Below, piece by piece: positions 6,740 through 16,712 of a stretch of 23,846 nucleotides of DNA (position 1 is its first letter; each line of letters opens with the position of its first letter). Source of the stretch: a virus. Both the position numbers and the translations under genes were made by a program. The notes under the pieces are model-generated. The model was not told where the DNA came from, ran no database searches, and was given only the letters and a program-made list of their open reading frames with translations. Location: positions 1-23,846 of IMG/VR virus record IMGVR_UViG_3300042924_000328. One strand, given 5' to 3'.

Positions 6740-9700
6740 CCTGCTCCACAGTTGTGGCGAAGCGGGTTTTCATTTTGCGAATCTCGTCCAACTGCCTACG
6801 TTTTTCTTCGGACGTTGCGTTGGATGCTTTGATAGCGTTTTCGTACTGGGTTAGCTCGCGCATGGTTGACGTGTAGTAATCGGCAACCTCGGCCATTGCA
6901 TACTCATTGCCGCGCGTACTCAACAGTTCCAGCGCATCAGCTTTATACCCGCGATTAATTAAGTTATCAACGGACTTTTCAACTTTCTTAAATTCGTTCA
7001 TGCGGTCATACACGCGTGTGCTAATTGCGCCAGCATCGTTGGGCTGGAATGCGCTACCAACAACGGGCAGATCAGACAACCGTTTGACCGCAGCTTGCGG
7101 GCCTTCTTGTTTGGGCAAACCCAAACTAACGGCCTGCACAAACGCTAGACCCATTGCGCCGGTATAGCCTTGCACTAAGCTGTCCAAAATGATAGGGGAC
7201 ACGCCCGCAACGCTGCCAATTGTTTTGGCCACTTCAGAAGTTTTCTCACGGAACTGATATTCTGGAAGCAATTCTTTTTCGGACGCAGACAAAATGTCGC
7301 GGCCTGTGTAGAACGACTTACCCAACCCTGCCTCAATAGCTGGACGCATAGCTTGCGGTATGCCGTATGAAGTACCGCCGGGAATCAACTGTTTCAAGAT
7401 ACTGGTAAATGCTTGAACCGCTTCTTCTTTGCCGTGATCGTTGACCATGCTGTTGTACAAGGCTTCAGGCAACGCTTTGAAGATGTAACCAATCTCAAAA
7501 GGAATGGGCAGACGTACAGGCTCATCAACGCCCGGAATACGGATAAACCAGTTGCCGTACTTTTCTTCAGGACGTGCGTTCTTGTAAGCCTCGTCGTCTT
7601 GCATAGCAACGGCGTACGCCAACGTGCCTCCAGCAATCATGCCGCCACGCAACAAAATCTTGCGCTGAATCTTCAACTTTTCATTGAACGGCAATTTGCC
7701 GCCAATTGCTTTGTACAGAACATTCAAACCTTGAATCTGTGCATTGAAGAACGGAATCAATGAGTTAGCCCAATGCACGCTTGGAGAAGCGCCGCGCTTG
7801 TTAAAGTTCATGGATTCCAACGACATCAAAGTAGCTTCCATTTCTGACAAGCCTTGTTTGATGTAACTGTTGTACTGGGCGCGGCGAGTAGAGGCATCAG
7901 CCTCCATGTTGATAGCTTCGAGTTTTCCAAACGCTTGCACCCAGCCGCTGTTATCGTTGGCAATATCGCGCAAGATTTTTGAAATGTCTTCGCTGGAGCC
8001 AGTAAAAATCTGCCCGCCAGTAATACCCCGACGCTCAAGTATGTCTTTGGTAGAACCTTTACCAATCTGACGCAAAGCACCAATGACCGGCATAAAGTCT
8101 GCACCGGCCAATATGGGCGCTGCCAACGAATCACGGAACAACTGCCTAGCGGCGTACAACGGCGATGCTGTAACGGCTTTACGCAAGAACGTGGCGGGCA
8201 TGCCCAACAAACGGAACATACCGGGCATCTGTGTGGGGATACCTTCCATGCCCTTGACCAACACATCCGCAGGCACACCAGCGTCGTCAGTGTTGATGAT
8301 TGCGTAACGATCTTCGCCATCAACTTTAAAACGAACAATGTCCGGGCCAGCCATCTTGGTCTTACCAATCTTGGCCAAACCCATGTTGGCTAATTCAATG
8401 ATTGCGTTCTTGGTTGATAAGTTGCGCAAACCCATGTCCGCCAGCATGTTGGTGTTCTGTACGGAGCTAGTCATGAAATCCAGAATGGGGCGGTCGCCGC
8501 CAATCAACTCTTGCAGGTAAGGCTGTTCTTTTATGTTGCCAATCTTGATAGGCGCTTCACTGCCAATGACCAGTTCGGCAACGCCATTGCGCTCACGATA
8601 CCAAGGGATGTAGTCGTTGTTCTTTGTCAGTTCAGTAGCCACTTCTTTAGAGATAGCGCCGGTCTGTGCAAGGAAGTTCATCATGTCCTTGTTGTAGGCG
8701 TTGTACTCGGCACGGGCAGCGTCAAAGATTTTTTTGACTTCTAGGTTCTTGTCAATGGATGCCTTGGCTGCTTTCAGATCGGAAGGAGTCAAGTCTTCCC
8801 CAAAGTGCAGAGCCGCAAACCCTTTATCTTCTGCACGGATTGCGGACATGTACATCGTAAACAAACGGTTTACAGCTTCGCCGTTACCCACCAATGGTGT
8901 AGCCTGTTTCAAAATGCCGACTGTGTTGGCGATACTGGCTCCGCCGCCCGCCTCGATGACGCGCTCAATACTGCCGTCCTTGCGGGTTTTCTCAATGATT
9001 TGCAGTGCGCCGTTGCCTACAGCCTGAGACACAAAGTTCATGCGTTGGTCGTACATGCGCAAGTAGTACATCATCTGCGTGCCAATCAGCGGCTTCATGA
9101 TTTTGGACAAACGCTCAAAGCCCGCGAAGCGGTCAACGTATTGGGTTTCAAAAACAAGCCCAGATGCGTTAGCCTTGACCTTGTCGTAAATTGTGCGGTT
9201 CTTGGCCACAAACTTGTCAGTCACCTTGCCAGCAAATGCAAAGTCTGGATTGACGTATGTAGCTTTCTGATAAACCAAACCTGTGCCAGCCGACTGCATA
9301 CTGACAGGAGCTGACATAAGCGTGTCAACAGAAGCCAACGCCACATCCAGCATGTTCTCTGGGGTTTTTATACCCAGCATGTTGAGCAGTATCTTCTTGA
9401 AAGACTCCCAAGCGTTTTGCAAAGTCCAAGGCTTTTGTTTCAACTGGGCTTGCAATGCGTTGTTGGACAACGCTTCGGCCACAAACTCGCTCAGGCTTTC
9501 CTTGGCGTTTTCGCTGGTAATTGTGTCGTCGTTTTTGATTGCCTCATACAGAGCAGTCAGTTCTTTCTTGGCCGTACGCTGTTCGGGCGTTAACTGGTCT
9601 TCGGGCGTTTTCAGGATACGTTCGGTAGCAGCGTGCACTGATTCGTGCAGCAGCGTTTCTTCGTTCATGCCTGTTTTGCTGTCCAACCAAATATCCATGC

Positions 9701-12700
9701 CGTCCGCAGATGCGGCACCAAAGGCGGCTTCGCCAGTGTCGGTTTTAAGGCCGTCAACCAGCGTGACTTTGGTGTCAACCAGCAGCTTCTTCAAGCGTTG
9801 GGCAATAGCCCTGTTGAGTTGACTCTTTGATGTACGGGACACATCGTCAAGCGCAGTTACAACTTTGCCGCGTTTGAGTTCGGCTATAGCCGAGGCTGAC
9901 AACGGCACCGCGCTTGCTTCTGTCAGTATTTGGTAATTAATACCGGACGGATAAAATTTTGTTTTTTGGTCAATAAAAGATTGTTCAAAAACGTTAAGTG
10001 TTTTACCGCTTGCTTTTTTCTGAAGCAGCTTATCCACGCGTTCTTTGTCTTGTTTGGTCAACTCTTCTTGGCCAACACCTTTGCTGCTGTACGTAGTCTT
10101 TTCGGGTTTGATGCGCTTTTGTACTTCAGAACGCGTCAGCTTCTCACCGCTGGTGGTTGGCGCGTTGGCACGCTTACCGGCTTCAACACCTTGTTCTTTT
10201 TGTAGGGCTGCGGCAACCGCTTTCTTTTGCTTTCTGTCTGGTTTGATTTCACCCTTTGCTGGCTTTTCTTCAGGCAGTCGAATCTTGCCGCTGTTAATCT
10301 TGTCTTCCAGTGAATCGGCCTTGTTGTAGAACTCGGACAACTCTTGGATGTCCTTGGCCATACCCTTCCATGTCAACGGCTCACTGGCAAGTTTGGTTGC
10401 AGCGTCGTCATACGCATTTTCAGCGGCTTCCAATTTAGGCAGTATTTCTGAACGCTGATCCGCAAACTGTGCGGCTTTGTACTGTTTGTCCAGCTTGTCG
10501 CGTGTTTCCAGCAAGTCTTTCAGTTCTTGCATTCGCGCTTCATTAGAAGTTGCCTGTGCTTGGCTTAAGCGTTTTTCAATGGTTGTGATGCTACTGCGGT
10601 AGCCACCCAAAACTTTAAGCGGGTTCTTGGTGACATCAAACTGTTCTTCTTCAGACAGTACTGGCTCGCCCATTTCTCTGGATGCACGCTGTGCTTCTGA
10701 AATAGCGGGGATTTCAACACCGCGTACAGACTCGCCGTACATTGCTTCGAGGCGCTCTTGTTTTGCTTTGCTCAGGTCAACACGTTCTTGTACAGACTTG
10801 GCTGCGGCAACAGCATCGGCAGTGCGTTTGGCACGGGCGGCTTCTTCTATTTGTTTTGCAACTTCCTTGTTTGCGTTGCTTTCAATAACACCCTTGGCGC
10901 GTTGAGCGTCTAGTACGTTTTGCTTTGCGGTAGCCAGCGCTTCTTTGGATGCCAGTTGTGGGTTGAGCTTAGCCAATGTTATTTTGGCGGCTTCAACTTT
11001 CATTTGCGCTTCAAGCGTTTGGAGTATTAAATTTACCTCTAAGACATTAGTAGAAGCTTCATGCAGTTGTTCTTCTACGTCATTGAGTTCTTGCATGAAA
11101 GGCAGTTCAACGGTCTCACCAAGAGCACGCCCTTCCTCAATAAGCATCCTGCGTAATTGCTGCATTCCTTCCAGACGACCTTGCAATTCCATGCGATCAA
11201 TAACCCGATCAGTCATGACAGCTCGAACCTTATTTATATCTTGGCGTTGTTTGCCCACATCACGGTTAAGCTGGATGGTGCGTGCCGCATCTGAGTAGTC
11301 CAGACGAATCTTTTCCATCTCACTGGCTTTGGCTTGCAGCTCTTTGATTTTTACTTTTAAATCGTCAAGCTTGGCACGGTCAATAGCTTTTTGGTCAGTT
11401 CGCAAAGCTTTACGTAGCTTGTTGACAAACGGGCTGCGCATGAAACGCTCAAACGCTGCACGGTCTGGTTTGATGTAACCAAGCTTCTTCTCTTCATCTG
11501 GGAACAACCCCATCTGGCCAGCTTGGTCTTCAGCCAACGCACGTTCGCGTGCTGTCAGTAACGGTTCAATCTCGTCCTGCAAAGACAGCGGTTGTGCTTT
11601 TGCGCTTGGCCCGCGCAGAGTGTCGCGAGTTACATCTGATACGCGCTTGTTGATTGCAGTATCGCCAACAGGGAATGCTTGCAGTGTGGTGGGCTTCGGT
11701 GCGCCTGCTCTGGCACGGCCTTCTGCACCGCTTTCAATTTTGCGTAATTGTTTGTCAAGCAGGGACAACACGCCTTGGTTGTCTGTCTTGGGAAGAATGT
11801 TTTCTGCCCTGCGCAAGAATGCATAGGTCTCATCAGTCAGGCCGGGCTGTGCAAGGGCGCTGGCAATGCGTTGAGAAATTTCTTCTGATGTGTTTGCACG
11901 AGTTGGTTCGCCTTGGCGGGCAAACAAACGGAAACCTTCGCTTGGCGCTTTCTGCACTTTTCCTGCTGGAACAGCGGTTCCTGTACGAGCAGCACGAGAA
12001 ACTAAATTATCTGCTTGAAGGGGAGACTCAAATGGTGCTCGACGTAATACTTCTTCTGCACGTTGTAAATTTTGTCGAGCTTCAACCAACTGTTCTTTTA
12101 AATCTTGTGTAAGTTCTGTTCTACGGTCTTCGCTTATATTTTTTGACTCGGCAACCTCTCTTAAAGATTGCGTTACGTTATCCACTACATTACGCGCATC
12201 ACGGTATTTTCTTTGGGCATCCCCAACAAGTAAAACTTGGGCAGTGTCCGTTAATACGGCTGAACCTTTTGGTGGTGGTTCGCCACCGCGTGTGGGAATC
12301 TCAATGCCCATCTCTGGGCCTTCATCTTTGCGGCCTGCGATGCGCTGTATACCTTGAATCTCTGGGCGAATCTTCTGTTGATACTCTTCTTCCAACGCTT
12401 TGCGGCGTGCGGCTTGGGCTTCTGTTAAACGTTGGGTAAAGTCTTTCTGTGTTTCCGACACCTGTTCTTTGGTGGCTTTGCCAAAGTCAAGACCCATTTG
12501 TCCGGGCTTTGCTGTCTTGGCTTTCTCTTCCAGCGCACGGATGGTTTTAATTATCTTGTCGGCTTTTACAGGGTCATACCCTTCACCACCCAAACTTTGA
12601 AGCTGGGCTTTTTGTTTTTCAATCTTGGCGCGAATAGCGTCTAGGGAATCATCCGCAGGCTCCGCACCCATTTCGCCCAACTGTTTGTTGAGGTACTCCT

Positions 12701-14306
12701 GTTCATTGAGCAGCATCTGACGCTGGGGGCGCAGCTTATCAAGCGCGTCTATGTCACCTTTAGCGGCAGCGTCTGCTTCTTTTCTTTGGTGGGACTCCAG
12801 TAACTGCGCCAGCTCTTGCTGTTTCTGCATGAACTCTGAGCGTCTGGCCGTTAAGTCTTCCTGTGGTGGGGGCGGTACGTTCTCAGTTTCCATTGGCTCA
12901 AGGCCGGGGATGCGCTCTTGATACCCTTGGATACCTTCCGCAGGTCTTTCTTTTTGTTTTGACGCTTCCAGCGCGTCTTGTATTTCTTTTTGGCGTGCAG
13001 CTTCAGTCTGTATGCGGGTTTGTTCGTCGCGCTGTTTCTTTAGGTTGTCGCGGATACTTTTAGTTTGCTGGTAGTCCGCAATGACTTGTTTGTATCTGTC
13101 TGTCTTTTTAAATGTTTTGAGCGCGTTTTGTGCAGCTTTCTTAGCCTCTTCCCCGGCCAAGTCTCCATCGGCAACTTTGCTTCTGGCAGTTTCTTTTAGC
13201 TGAGCGTGTTCTTGTTGCAGCTCGATGTATGCTGTTTCAGCTTGTTGTGCAAACTCCGGTGACTCACGGCGTATTTTTTCTGCGGCGGCTTGTTCAGCAG
13301 TAGCGGCCTCTTGAGCGGCGCGGTCTTTTTCTTCTTGTTCAAGTCCAGCCATGCGTTTTTTACGCAAGTCCAACATCTGCTCTTGGTCAACTTGTTGCCG
13401 CGCACCACCAACTTCAGATATGCGACCGACTGCACCCAAGGGGCCAAGCAAGCTGACCTGATAGGCGGTTTCGCCATATTCTTTCAGTGCGTCTGGGCTT
13501 GTTAGGGATAACCCTGCTTGCGCACGTTGCAGCATTTGCTGGGCAACTTCTGTGGGAATTTCCGCCATCACACCGGTTGTGGTGCCTTTGGCCAGTGTGG
13601 CAAGTAAGCGTTCTTCGGCTAATTTTGCAGCTTGTGCAGATGTGCGACCCAGTAGTGTTTCAACGGGAAGTCCGGTCAGTTTGCTGACCAGTCTGCCGCC
13701 CAAGGGAATAAAGCTACCTGCTACATCCAACCCGCCTTGCAGTGCTGCTGCTGGCAACGCTTTGCCTACGCTGACTGGTTGACCTTCGGCTGCCTGACGT
13801 TCAACGTTACCGCCCAACTGTTGCAAAACTGAAGGAGCAATAAAGCCTGCACCACCGCCAATGACAGAACCCACAGGCCCAAATGGTGAGCCTGCCAAAG
13901 CACCAAGACGAGCGCCGCCAATATTGGTGGCTAAATTGGGAAGTTGTTCGGCAAGTGCGTAAGGGATTTGACCAAGAGCTTCGCCAGCGGCAGAAAGCAA
14001 ACCTTTATCTTCGTAGGCTTGCTTGACTTTTTCAAGGCTTACTTGTTGGGCATAGCGTTTGTTGATGTCTTCGCCGCGCTCCAACCCGGCCCTAGCCGCT
14101 TCATCACCTGAACCAACCAGCGAACCAATACCAGAACGTAACTGGGAGAGGGTTGACTCAGCGCCTTTTTGAATTCCAGCAATCAACCCCTCTTTGGGTT
14201 TCGGTGCCAAAAGTTGCTCGCGAATTATTCGCTCTGCTTCGTTGTGCGGGACACTGTCCGGGAATTCAACGACACGCCCATCGGGCAACGCAACTTCATA
14301 AGACAT
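6714..14306 (-). CDS. Giant polyvalent virion protein: zincin (MPTase-PolyVal-like) and LPD38-like regions
   Basis: 2530 residues; AAGGA lies before the ATG, overlapping the previous gene's stop. Residues 1-35 carry a short N-terminal module (VVEFPDSVP). Residues about 105-165 are Gly/Ala-rich and hydrophobic, possibly membrane-inserting. About 310-1450 is dominated by charged coiled coil and Ala/Gln/Lys-rich linkers. HESVH (1554-1558) with downstream acidic residues in SEFVAEAL (E1607, E1611) is a zincin metallopeptidase signature. The C-terminal part, about 1700-2400, has DYIPWYRERNG, ASPLYAARQLFRDSL (from about 2047) and IPFFNAQIQGL (around 2185), matching the LPD38 type seen in large polyvalent proteins. 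Such proteins are carried in the particle and ejected with DNA; roles in ejection, host-wall passage and takeover are proposed for the class. It is the last gene of the - operon. The peptidase's substrate is unknown. Confidence 0.88.
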   Translation of the reverse strand: MSYEVALPDGRVVEFPDSVPHNEAERIIREQLLAPKPKEGLIAGIQKGAESTLSQLRSGIGSLVGSGDEAARAGLERGEDINKRYAQQVSLEKVKQAYEDKGLLSAAGEALGQIPYALAEQLPNLATNIGGARLGALAGSPFGPVGSVIGGGAGFIAPSVLQQLGGNVERQAAEGQPVSVGKALPAAALQGGLDVAGSFIPLGGRLVSKLTGLPVETLLGRTSAQAAKLAEERLLATLAKGTTTGVMAEIPTEVAQQMLQRAQAGLSLTSPDALKEYGETAYQVSLLGPLGAVGRISEVGGARQQVDQEQMLDLRKKRMAGLEQEEKDRAAQEAATAEQAAAEKIRRESPEFAQQAETAYIELQQEHAQLKETARSKVADGDLAGEEAKKAAQNALKTFKKTDRYKQVIADYQQTKSIRDNLKKQRDEQTRIQTEAARQKEIQDALEASKQKERPAEGIQGYQERIPGLEPMETENVPPPPQEDLTARRSEFMQKQQELAQLLESHQRKEADAAAKGDIDALDKLRPQRQMLLNEQEYLNKQLGEMGAEPADDSLDAIRAKIEKQKAQLQSLGGEGYDPVKADKIIKTIRALEEKAKTAKPGQMGLDFGKATKEQVSETQKDFTQRLTEAQAARRKALEEEYQQKIRPEIQGIQRIAGRKDEGPEMGIEIPTRGGEPPPKGSAVLTDTAQVLLVGDAQRKYRDARNVVDNVTQSLREVAESKNISEDRRTELTQDLKEQLVEARQNLQRAEEVLRRAPFESPLQADNLVSRAARTGTAVPAGKVQKAPSEGFRLFARQGEPTRANTSEEISQRIASALAQPGLTDETYAFLRRAENILPKTDNQGVLSLLDKQLRKIESGAEGRARAGAPKPTTLQAFPVGDTAINKRVSDVTRDTLRGPSAKAQPLSLQDEIEPLLTARERALAEDQAGQMGLFPDEEKKLGYIKPDRAAFERFMRSPFVNKLRKALRTDQKAIDRAKLDDLKVKIKELQAKASEMEKIRLDYSDAARTIQLNRDVGKQRQDINKVRAVMTDRVIDRMELQGRLEGMQQLRRMLIEEGRALGETVELPFMQELNDVEEQLHEASTNVLEVNLILQTLEAQMKVEAAKITLAKLNPQLASKEALATAKQNVLDAQRAKGVIESNANKEVAKQIEEAARAKRTADAVAAAKSVQERVDLSKAKQERLEAMYGESVRGVEIPAISEAQRASREMGEPVLSEEEQFDVTKNPLKVLGGYRSSITTIEKRLSQAQATSNEARMQELKDLLETRDKLDKQYKAAQFADQRSEILPKLEAAENAYDDAATKLASEPLTWKGMAKDIQELSEFYNKADSLEDKINSGKIRLPEEKPAKGEIKPDRKQKKAVAAALQKEQGVEAGKRANAPTTSGEKLTRSEVQKRIKPEKTTYSSKGVGQEELTKQDKERVDKLLQKKASGKTLNVFEQSFIDQKTKFYPSGINYQILTEASAVPLSASAIAELKRGKVVTALDDVSRTSKSQLNRAIAQRLKKLLVDTKVTLVDGLKTDTGEAAFGAASADGMDIWLDSKTGMNEETLLHESVHAATERILKTPEDQLTPEQRTAKKELTALYEAIKNDDTITSENAKESLSEFVAEALSNNALQAQLKQKPWTLQNAWESFKKILLNMLGIKTPENMLDVALASVDTLMSAPVSMQSAGTGLVYQKATYVNPDFAFAGKVTDKFVAKNRTIYDKVKANASGLVFETQYVDRFAGFERLSKIMKPLIGTQMMYYLRMYDQRMNFVSQAVGNGALQIIEKTRKDGSIERVIEAGGGASIANTVGILKQATPLVGNGEAVNRLFTMYMSAIRAEDKGFAALHFGEDLTPSDLKAAKASIDKNLEVKKIFDAARAEYNAYNKDMMNFLAQTGAISKEVATELTKNNDYIPWYRERNGVAELVIGSEAPIKIGNIKEQPYLQELIGGDRPILDFMTSSVQNTNMLADMGLRNLSTKNAIIELANMGLAKIGKTKMAGPDIVRFKVDGEDRYAIINTDDAGVPADVLVKGMEGIPTQMPGMFRLLGMPATFLRKAVTASPLYAARQLFRDSLAAPILAGADFMPVIGALRQIGKGSTKDILERRGITGGQIFTGSSEDISKILRDIANDNSGWVQAFGKLEAINMEADASTRRAQYNSYIKQGLSEMEATLMSLESMNFNKRGASPSVHWANSLIPFFNAQIQGLNVLYKAIGGKLPFNEKLKIQRKILLRGGMIAGGTLAYAVAMQDDEAYKNARPEEKYGNWFIRIPGVDEPVRLPIPFEIGYIFKALPEALYNSMVNDHGKEEAVQAFTSILKQLIPGGTSYGIPQAMRPAIEAGLGKSFYTGRDILSASEKELLPEYQFREKTSEVAKTIGSVAGVSPIILDSLVQGYTGAMGLAFVQAVSLGLPKQEGPQAAVKRLSDLPVVGSAFQPNDAGAISTRVYDRMNEFKKVEKSVDNLINRGYKADALELLSTRGNEYAMAEVADYYTSTMRELTQYENAIKASNATSEEKRRQLDEIRKMKTRFATTVEQATDKTIPQ
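6740..6776 (+). terminator. Rho-independent terminator of the + strand operon
   Basis: CCTGCT (6740-6745) pairs with AGCGGG (6761-6766, one G-U), and inside it CCAC (6746-6749) pairs with GTGG (6754-6757) around an AGTT loop, with a three-base CGA bulge. TTTTCATTTT follows directly. It begins one base after the stop codon of the last + gene and lies within the C-terminal codons of the opposing gene. The placement supports the reality of that last small gene. Confidence 0.72.
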
Positions 14307-14315
14307 ATTGTGTCC

Positions 14316-16703
14316 TTAACCGATTTTTCCTGTTTCCGGGTTGTAGGACAGCTTTTGCCCAGCCGGAGCGCCAGCGGCCATTATAGGATTAAGTCCAAGT
14401 TGTTGGTAGATTGCTTTTCTCACCCGCGCTTCTTCTATGGCAGTAGCGTTGGGGTTTTGCAGTGCTGCAATCTTGCCCGGGCCAGCCAACCATTTTTCCA
14501 TGCGTTGTTGCACAAGCGTTTCGGCTTGCAGTTGTTCGTCTTTCTCTTTGGCACCGCGTTCGATTGCTTCTGCGTACGAGCCGTAGTACTTGGCTTGCAT
14601 TTTTTTCAATTCGCTATCGGATAGGCTTGCTGCTTGGGCTTGTCTGGATTTTTGTTCAGCCAGTTGCGCGTCCAAAGCGCCAAGTCCGGCTTTGCCTACG
14701 TTTACCGCAGCGTACTGTGACTCCCCCGCCATCAAACCAAGACCAAAACGAATCAGGAAGCTGTTGAAGTCCATGCCATTGTCAGCGGCTTGTTGTTTGA
14801 GTTCGCCAGTAGTCGCGCCTGTGGCTTCTTTAAGTTTAGCTATAACAGCTTGTTCGTCCTCTTTGGGCAGTTCGGGCATTTGCTCTTGCCCTTGCTCGTA
14901 CCCGTAGTTCATACCGTCGTCCAAAGCCGCAATGCCTTCTGGTGCATTTGCTGCCCCCACAGCCGTTTGCGCGGTAGTTTTTGCATTTGTTGCTGCCCTT
15001 GCCCGCGCCATTAACCGCGCTGCTTCATCCGACTCTCTGATGAAAGACGCTTGTTGTAAACGTTCGGCAGCGCTGGGAATATTTTCCGCTGTTTTTGCTG
15101 TTCGTGCGGCTGCTTGTGTTGCTGCCAATTGATCCGCCGCTTGATTTGCTAAACGTATTTTTTCTAAATCTGCTGCACTCTGAACGACGGCGTCGCCTGT
15201 TCTTGTAACAGGAATTGCATCGCTGCCCGCCTCAATTACTTTTGCAGGAGGAGTTAAGCGAGGGACTAATTGCCCAGCTTGCGCAAGGTCGGCTGCTTTG
15301 GCAGCTTCGGTTTGTGCCCTAAGCGCCGCAATTTCTTTTTGTGACATACCTGCAACTGGGAACATTTTGTTGTAAAGCTTGTCGCCTAAAGCAGCAATCC
15401 CTAAACCGCTTTGCGAAGTTTTTGGTAATGTCGTAACAGGCGACAAAGGTGTTGGTGCCATAAGGGTGTTGAAGACATTACGGCCTACATCTTTGGACAG
15501 CCCTAAATTTTCTGCACCGCTTTCAAACTGCCCGGGAGACAAGAAACTTGTATCTACAGGTTTTGCAGGCGGCGCTTTGCTTGTTTGCGCAGGAATTTGC
15601 TTGAGGAGCGCTTCTCTTTCACTAACAGCGTTACTTGTTGGTGCAGGCGGAGGGGGTGTTTTATCCCCAAAGAAAAAATTAGTTACATCTCCCAGTTTTT
15701 TAAACAACTCCTCTTTTGATTGAGCCTCTGTTCTTATTTTTGGTGCTGCTGGTGCTTGTACTGGTGGTGCGGCTTGTACCGGTGCTGCTGGTGCTTGTAC
15801 TGGTGCTTGTACTGGCGGTGCGGCTTGCGCGGTGCTAACCGGCATGATTGAAGGGAGCCTTGTTTTATTTGCAGCCCATTGCGTAACGTCACCAACACTT
15901 TTATTTTTAAAAAGAGAAGCGTTACTTTTAATAATGTCAGCAGCATTTTCTGGATCTGCTTTTGTAATTACGTCTTCTACAGACGCTTTAGGGTTTGCCG
16001 CAAGAACAGCACGGCCAGTGGAATCCCCAAGCACCCATGTGACATATGCTTCAGAAGCAGAAGGTTCGCGACCGGTTGCATTTTTAAAGTTGTCCGTATT
16101 GCTGCGCAAAAGTTTGGCTGCATTACGCACTTGCGTTTCCGCATCCCCCCTCTTGCCGCCGCCCATTTTTTTCCACATATCGTCAAGCAATTGACCTGCA
16201 CCATGTGCTGTAGATTTTGGGTTTTTAGCGGTGGTTTTTCCTTCGCTTTCTACTTGGATAATCCGTGACAACACAGCAGGGTCAACATTGTATTTTTTGG
16301 AATACGTGTCTATGTATGTTGAAAGCAGTCTTCCACCTTCTTTATACCCCGGCACTTGGCCACCATCCTCAAACGCAACGATGCCGCCTTCAGCCATGTT
16401 CTGCATGTTCTGGGCGGGAAGCTGGCCAATTCCAGTGTCTTCTGGAAGCATCTGTTGCTGCGGTGCAGCAGCCATCTGTTGTGGGGGAGGAGCCATACCT
16501 GCAATTTGCTGGTCAACCACTCTAGGTTGCGGCATCATTCCCGCTTGGCCATCTTGTGCGACCTTCAGTTTTTTCTTTGTGTTCGCCATAGACAGCGCCA
16601 TCGACACAATGTAAGGGTCGTTCTTGTTTACCCTAGCGTAGTCTTGCAGCTCCTGCAAGTCCATGTCGGTCAACGTGTCAGTGAGCGTTTTTAAATTAAG
16701 CAT
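14316..16703 (-). CDS. Virion ejection-type protein with lytic transglycosylase (SLT) domain
   Basis: 795 residues; AAGGA precedes the ATG by six bases and a nine-base gap separates it from the giant gene. After a Met/Gln/Pro-rich region (about 50-100) and a Gly-rich segment MAEGGIVAFEDGGQVPGYK (103-121), residues about 127-270 form a soluble-lytic-transglycosylase-like fold: VDPAVLSRIIQVES with the probable catalytic Glu at E152, then HGAGQL (167-172), the GxGQ-type motif. Pro/Ala/Gln repeats (about 295-325) and long helical stretches follow, including a Gly-containing hydrophobic stretch in FLIRFGLGLMAGES. By analogy with T7 gp16, such a protein would cut peptidoglycan locally while DNA enters the cell. 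It is a different activity from the M15 endolysin encoded nearby. The C-terminal 500 residues have no recognised domain. Confidence 0.87.
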   Translation of the reverse strand: MLNLKTLTDTLTDMDLQELQDYARVNKNDPYIVSMALSMANTKKKLKVAQDGQAGMMPQPRVVDQQIAGMAPPPQQMAAAPQQQMLPEDTGIGQLPAQNMQNMAEGGIVAFEDGGQVPGYKEGGRLLSTYIDTYSKKYNVDPAVLSRIIQVESEGKTTAKNPKSTAHGAGQLLDDMWKKMGGGKRGDAETQVRNAAKLLRSNTDNFKNATGREPSASEAYVTWVLGDSTGRAVLAANPKASVEDVITKADPENAADIIKSNASLFKNKSVGDVTQWAANKTRLPSIMPVSTAQAAPPVQAPVQAPAAPVQAAPPVQAPAAPKIRTEAQSKEELFKKLGDVTNFFFGDKTPPPPAPTSNAVSEREALLKQIPAQTSKAPPAKPVDTSFLSPGQFESGAENLGLSKDVGRNVFNTLMAPTPLSPVTTLPKTSQSGLGIAALGDKLYNKMFPVAGMSQKEIAALRAQTEAAKAADLAQAGQLVPRLTPPAKVIEAGSDAIPVTRTGDAVVQSAADLEKIRLANQAADQLAATQAAARTAKTAENIPSAAERLQQASFIRESDEAARLMARARAATNAKTTAQTAVGAANAPEGIAALDDGMNYGYEQGQEQMPELPKEDEQAVIAKLKEATGATTGELKQQAADNGMDFNSFLIRFGLGLMAGESQYAAVNVGKAGLGALDAQLAEQKSRQAQAASLSDSELKKMQAKYYGSYAEAIERGAKEKDEQLQAETLVQQRMEKWLAGPGKIAALQNPNATAIEEARVRKAIYQQLGLNPIMAAGAPAGQKLSYNPETGKIG
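15741..15830 (-). repeat. Tandem GC-rich repeat coding for a Pro/Ala/Gln linker
   Basis: Two imperfect copies of a unit of about 39 bases (15742-15780 and 15781-15829); the second contains an extra 12-base GGTGCTTGTACT copy. They encode alternating APPVQ, APVQ and APAAP steps in the linker after the transglycosylase domain. Repeat-length variation between relatives would be expected. Confidence 0.75.
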
Positions 16704-16712
16704 GAGTGTTCC

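Noticed and set aside
7826-8368. A 180-codon frame on the - strand inside the 2530-residue gene
   Set aside because: Same-strand shadow in another frame, rich in Arg, Cys and Trp, with no plausible ribosome binding site, unlike the nested Rz1 case.
8805-9314. A 169-codon + strand frame opposite the giant gene
   Set aside because: Antisense shadow: His/Cys-rich with no motif, and the operon's other strand codes for the conserved region.
15741-15830. Repeat array considered as CRISPR or an iteron origin
   Set aside because: The repeats are in-frame codon repeats of a Pro/Ala/Gln linker with no spacers and no AT-rich neighbour.
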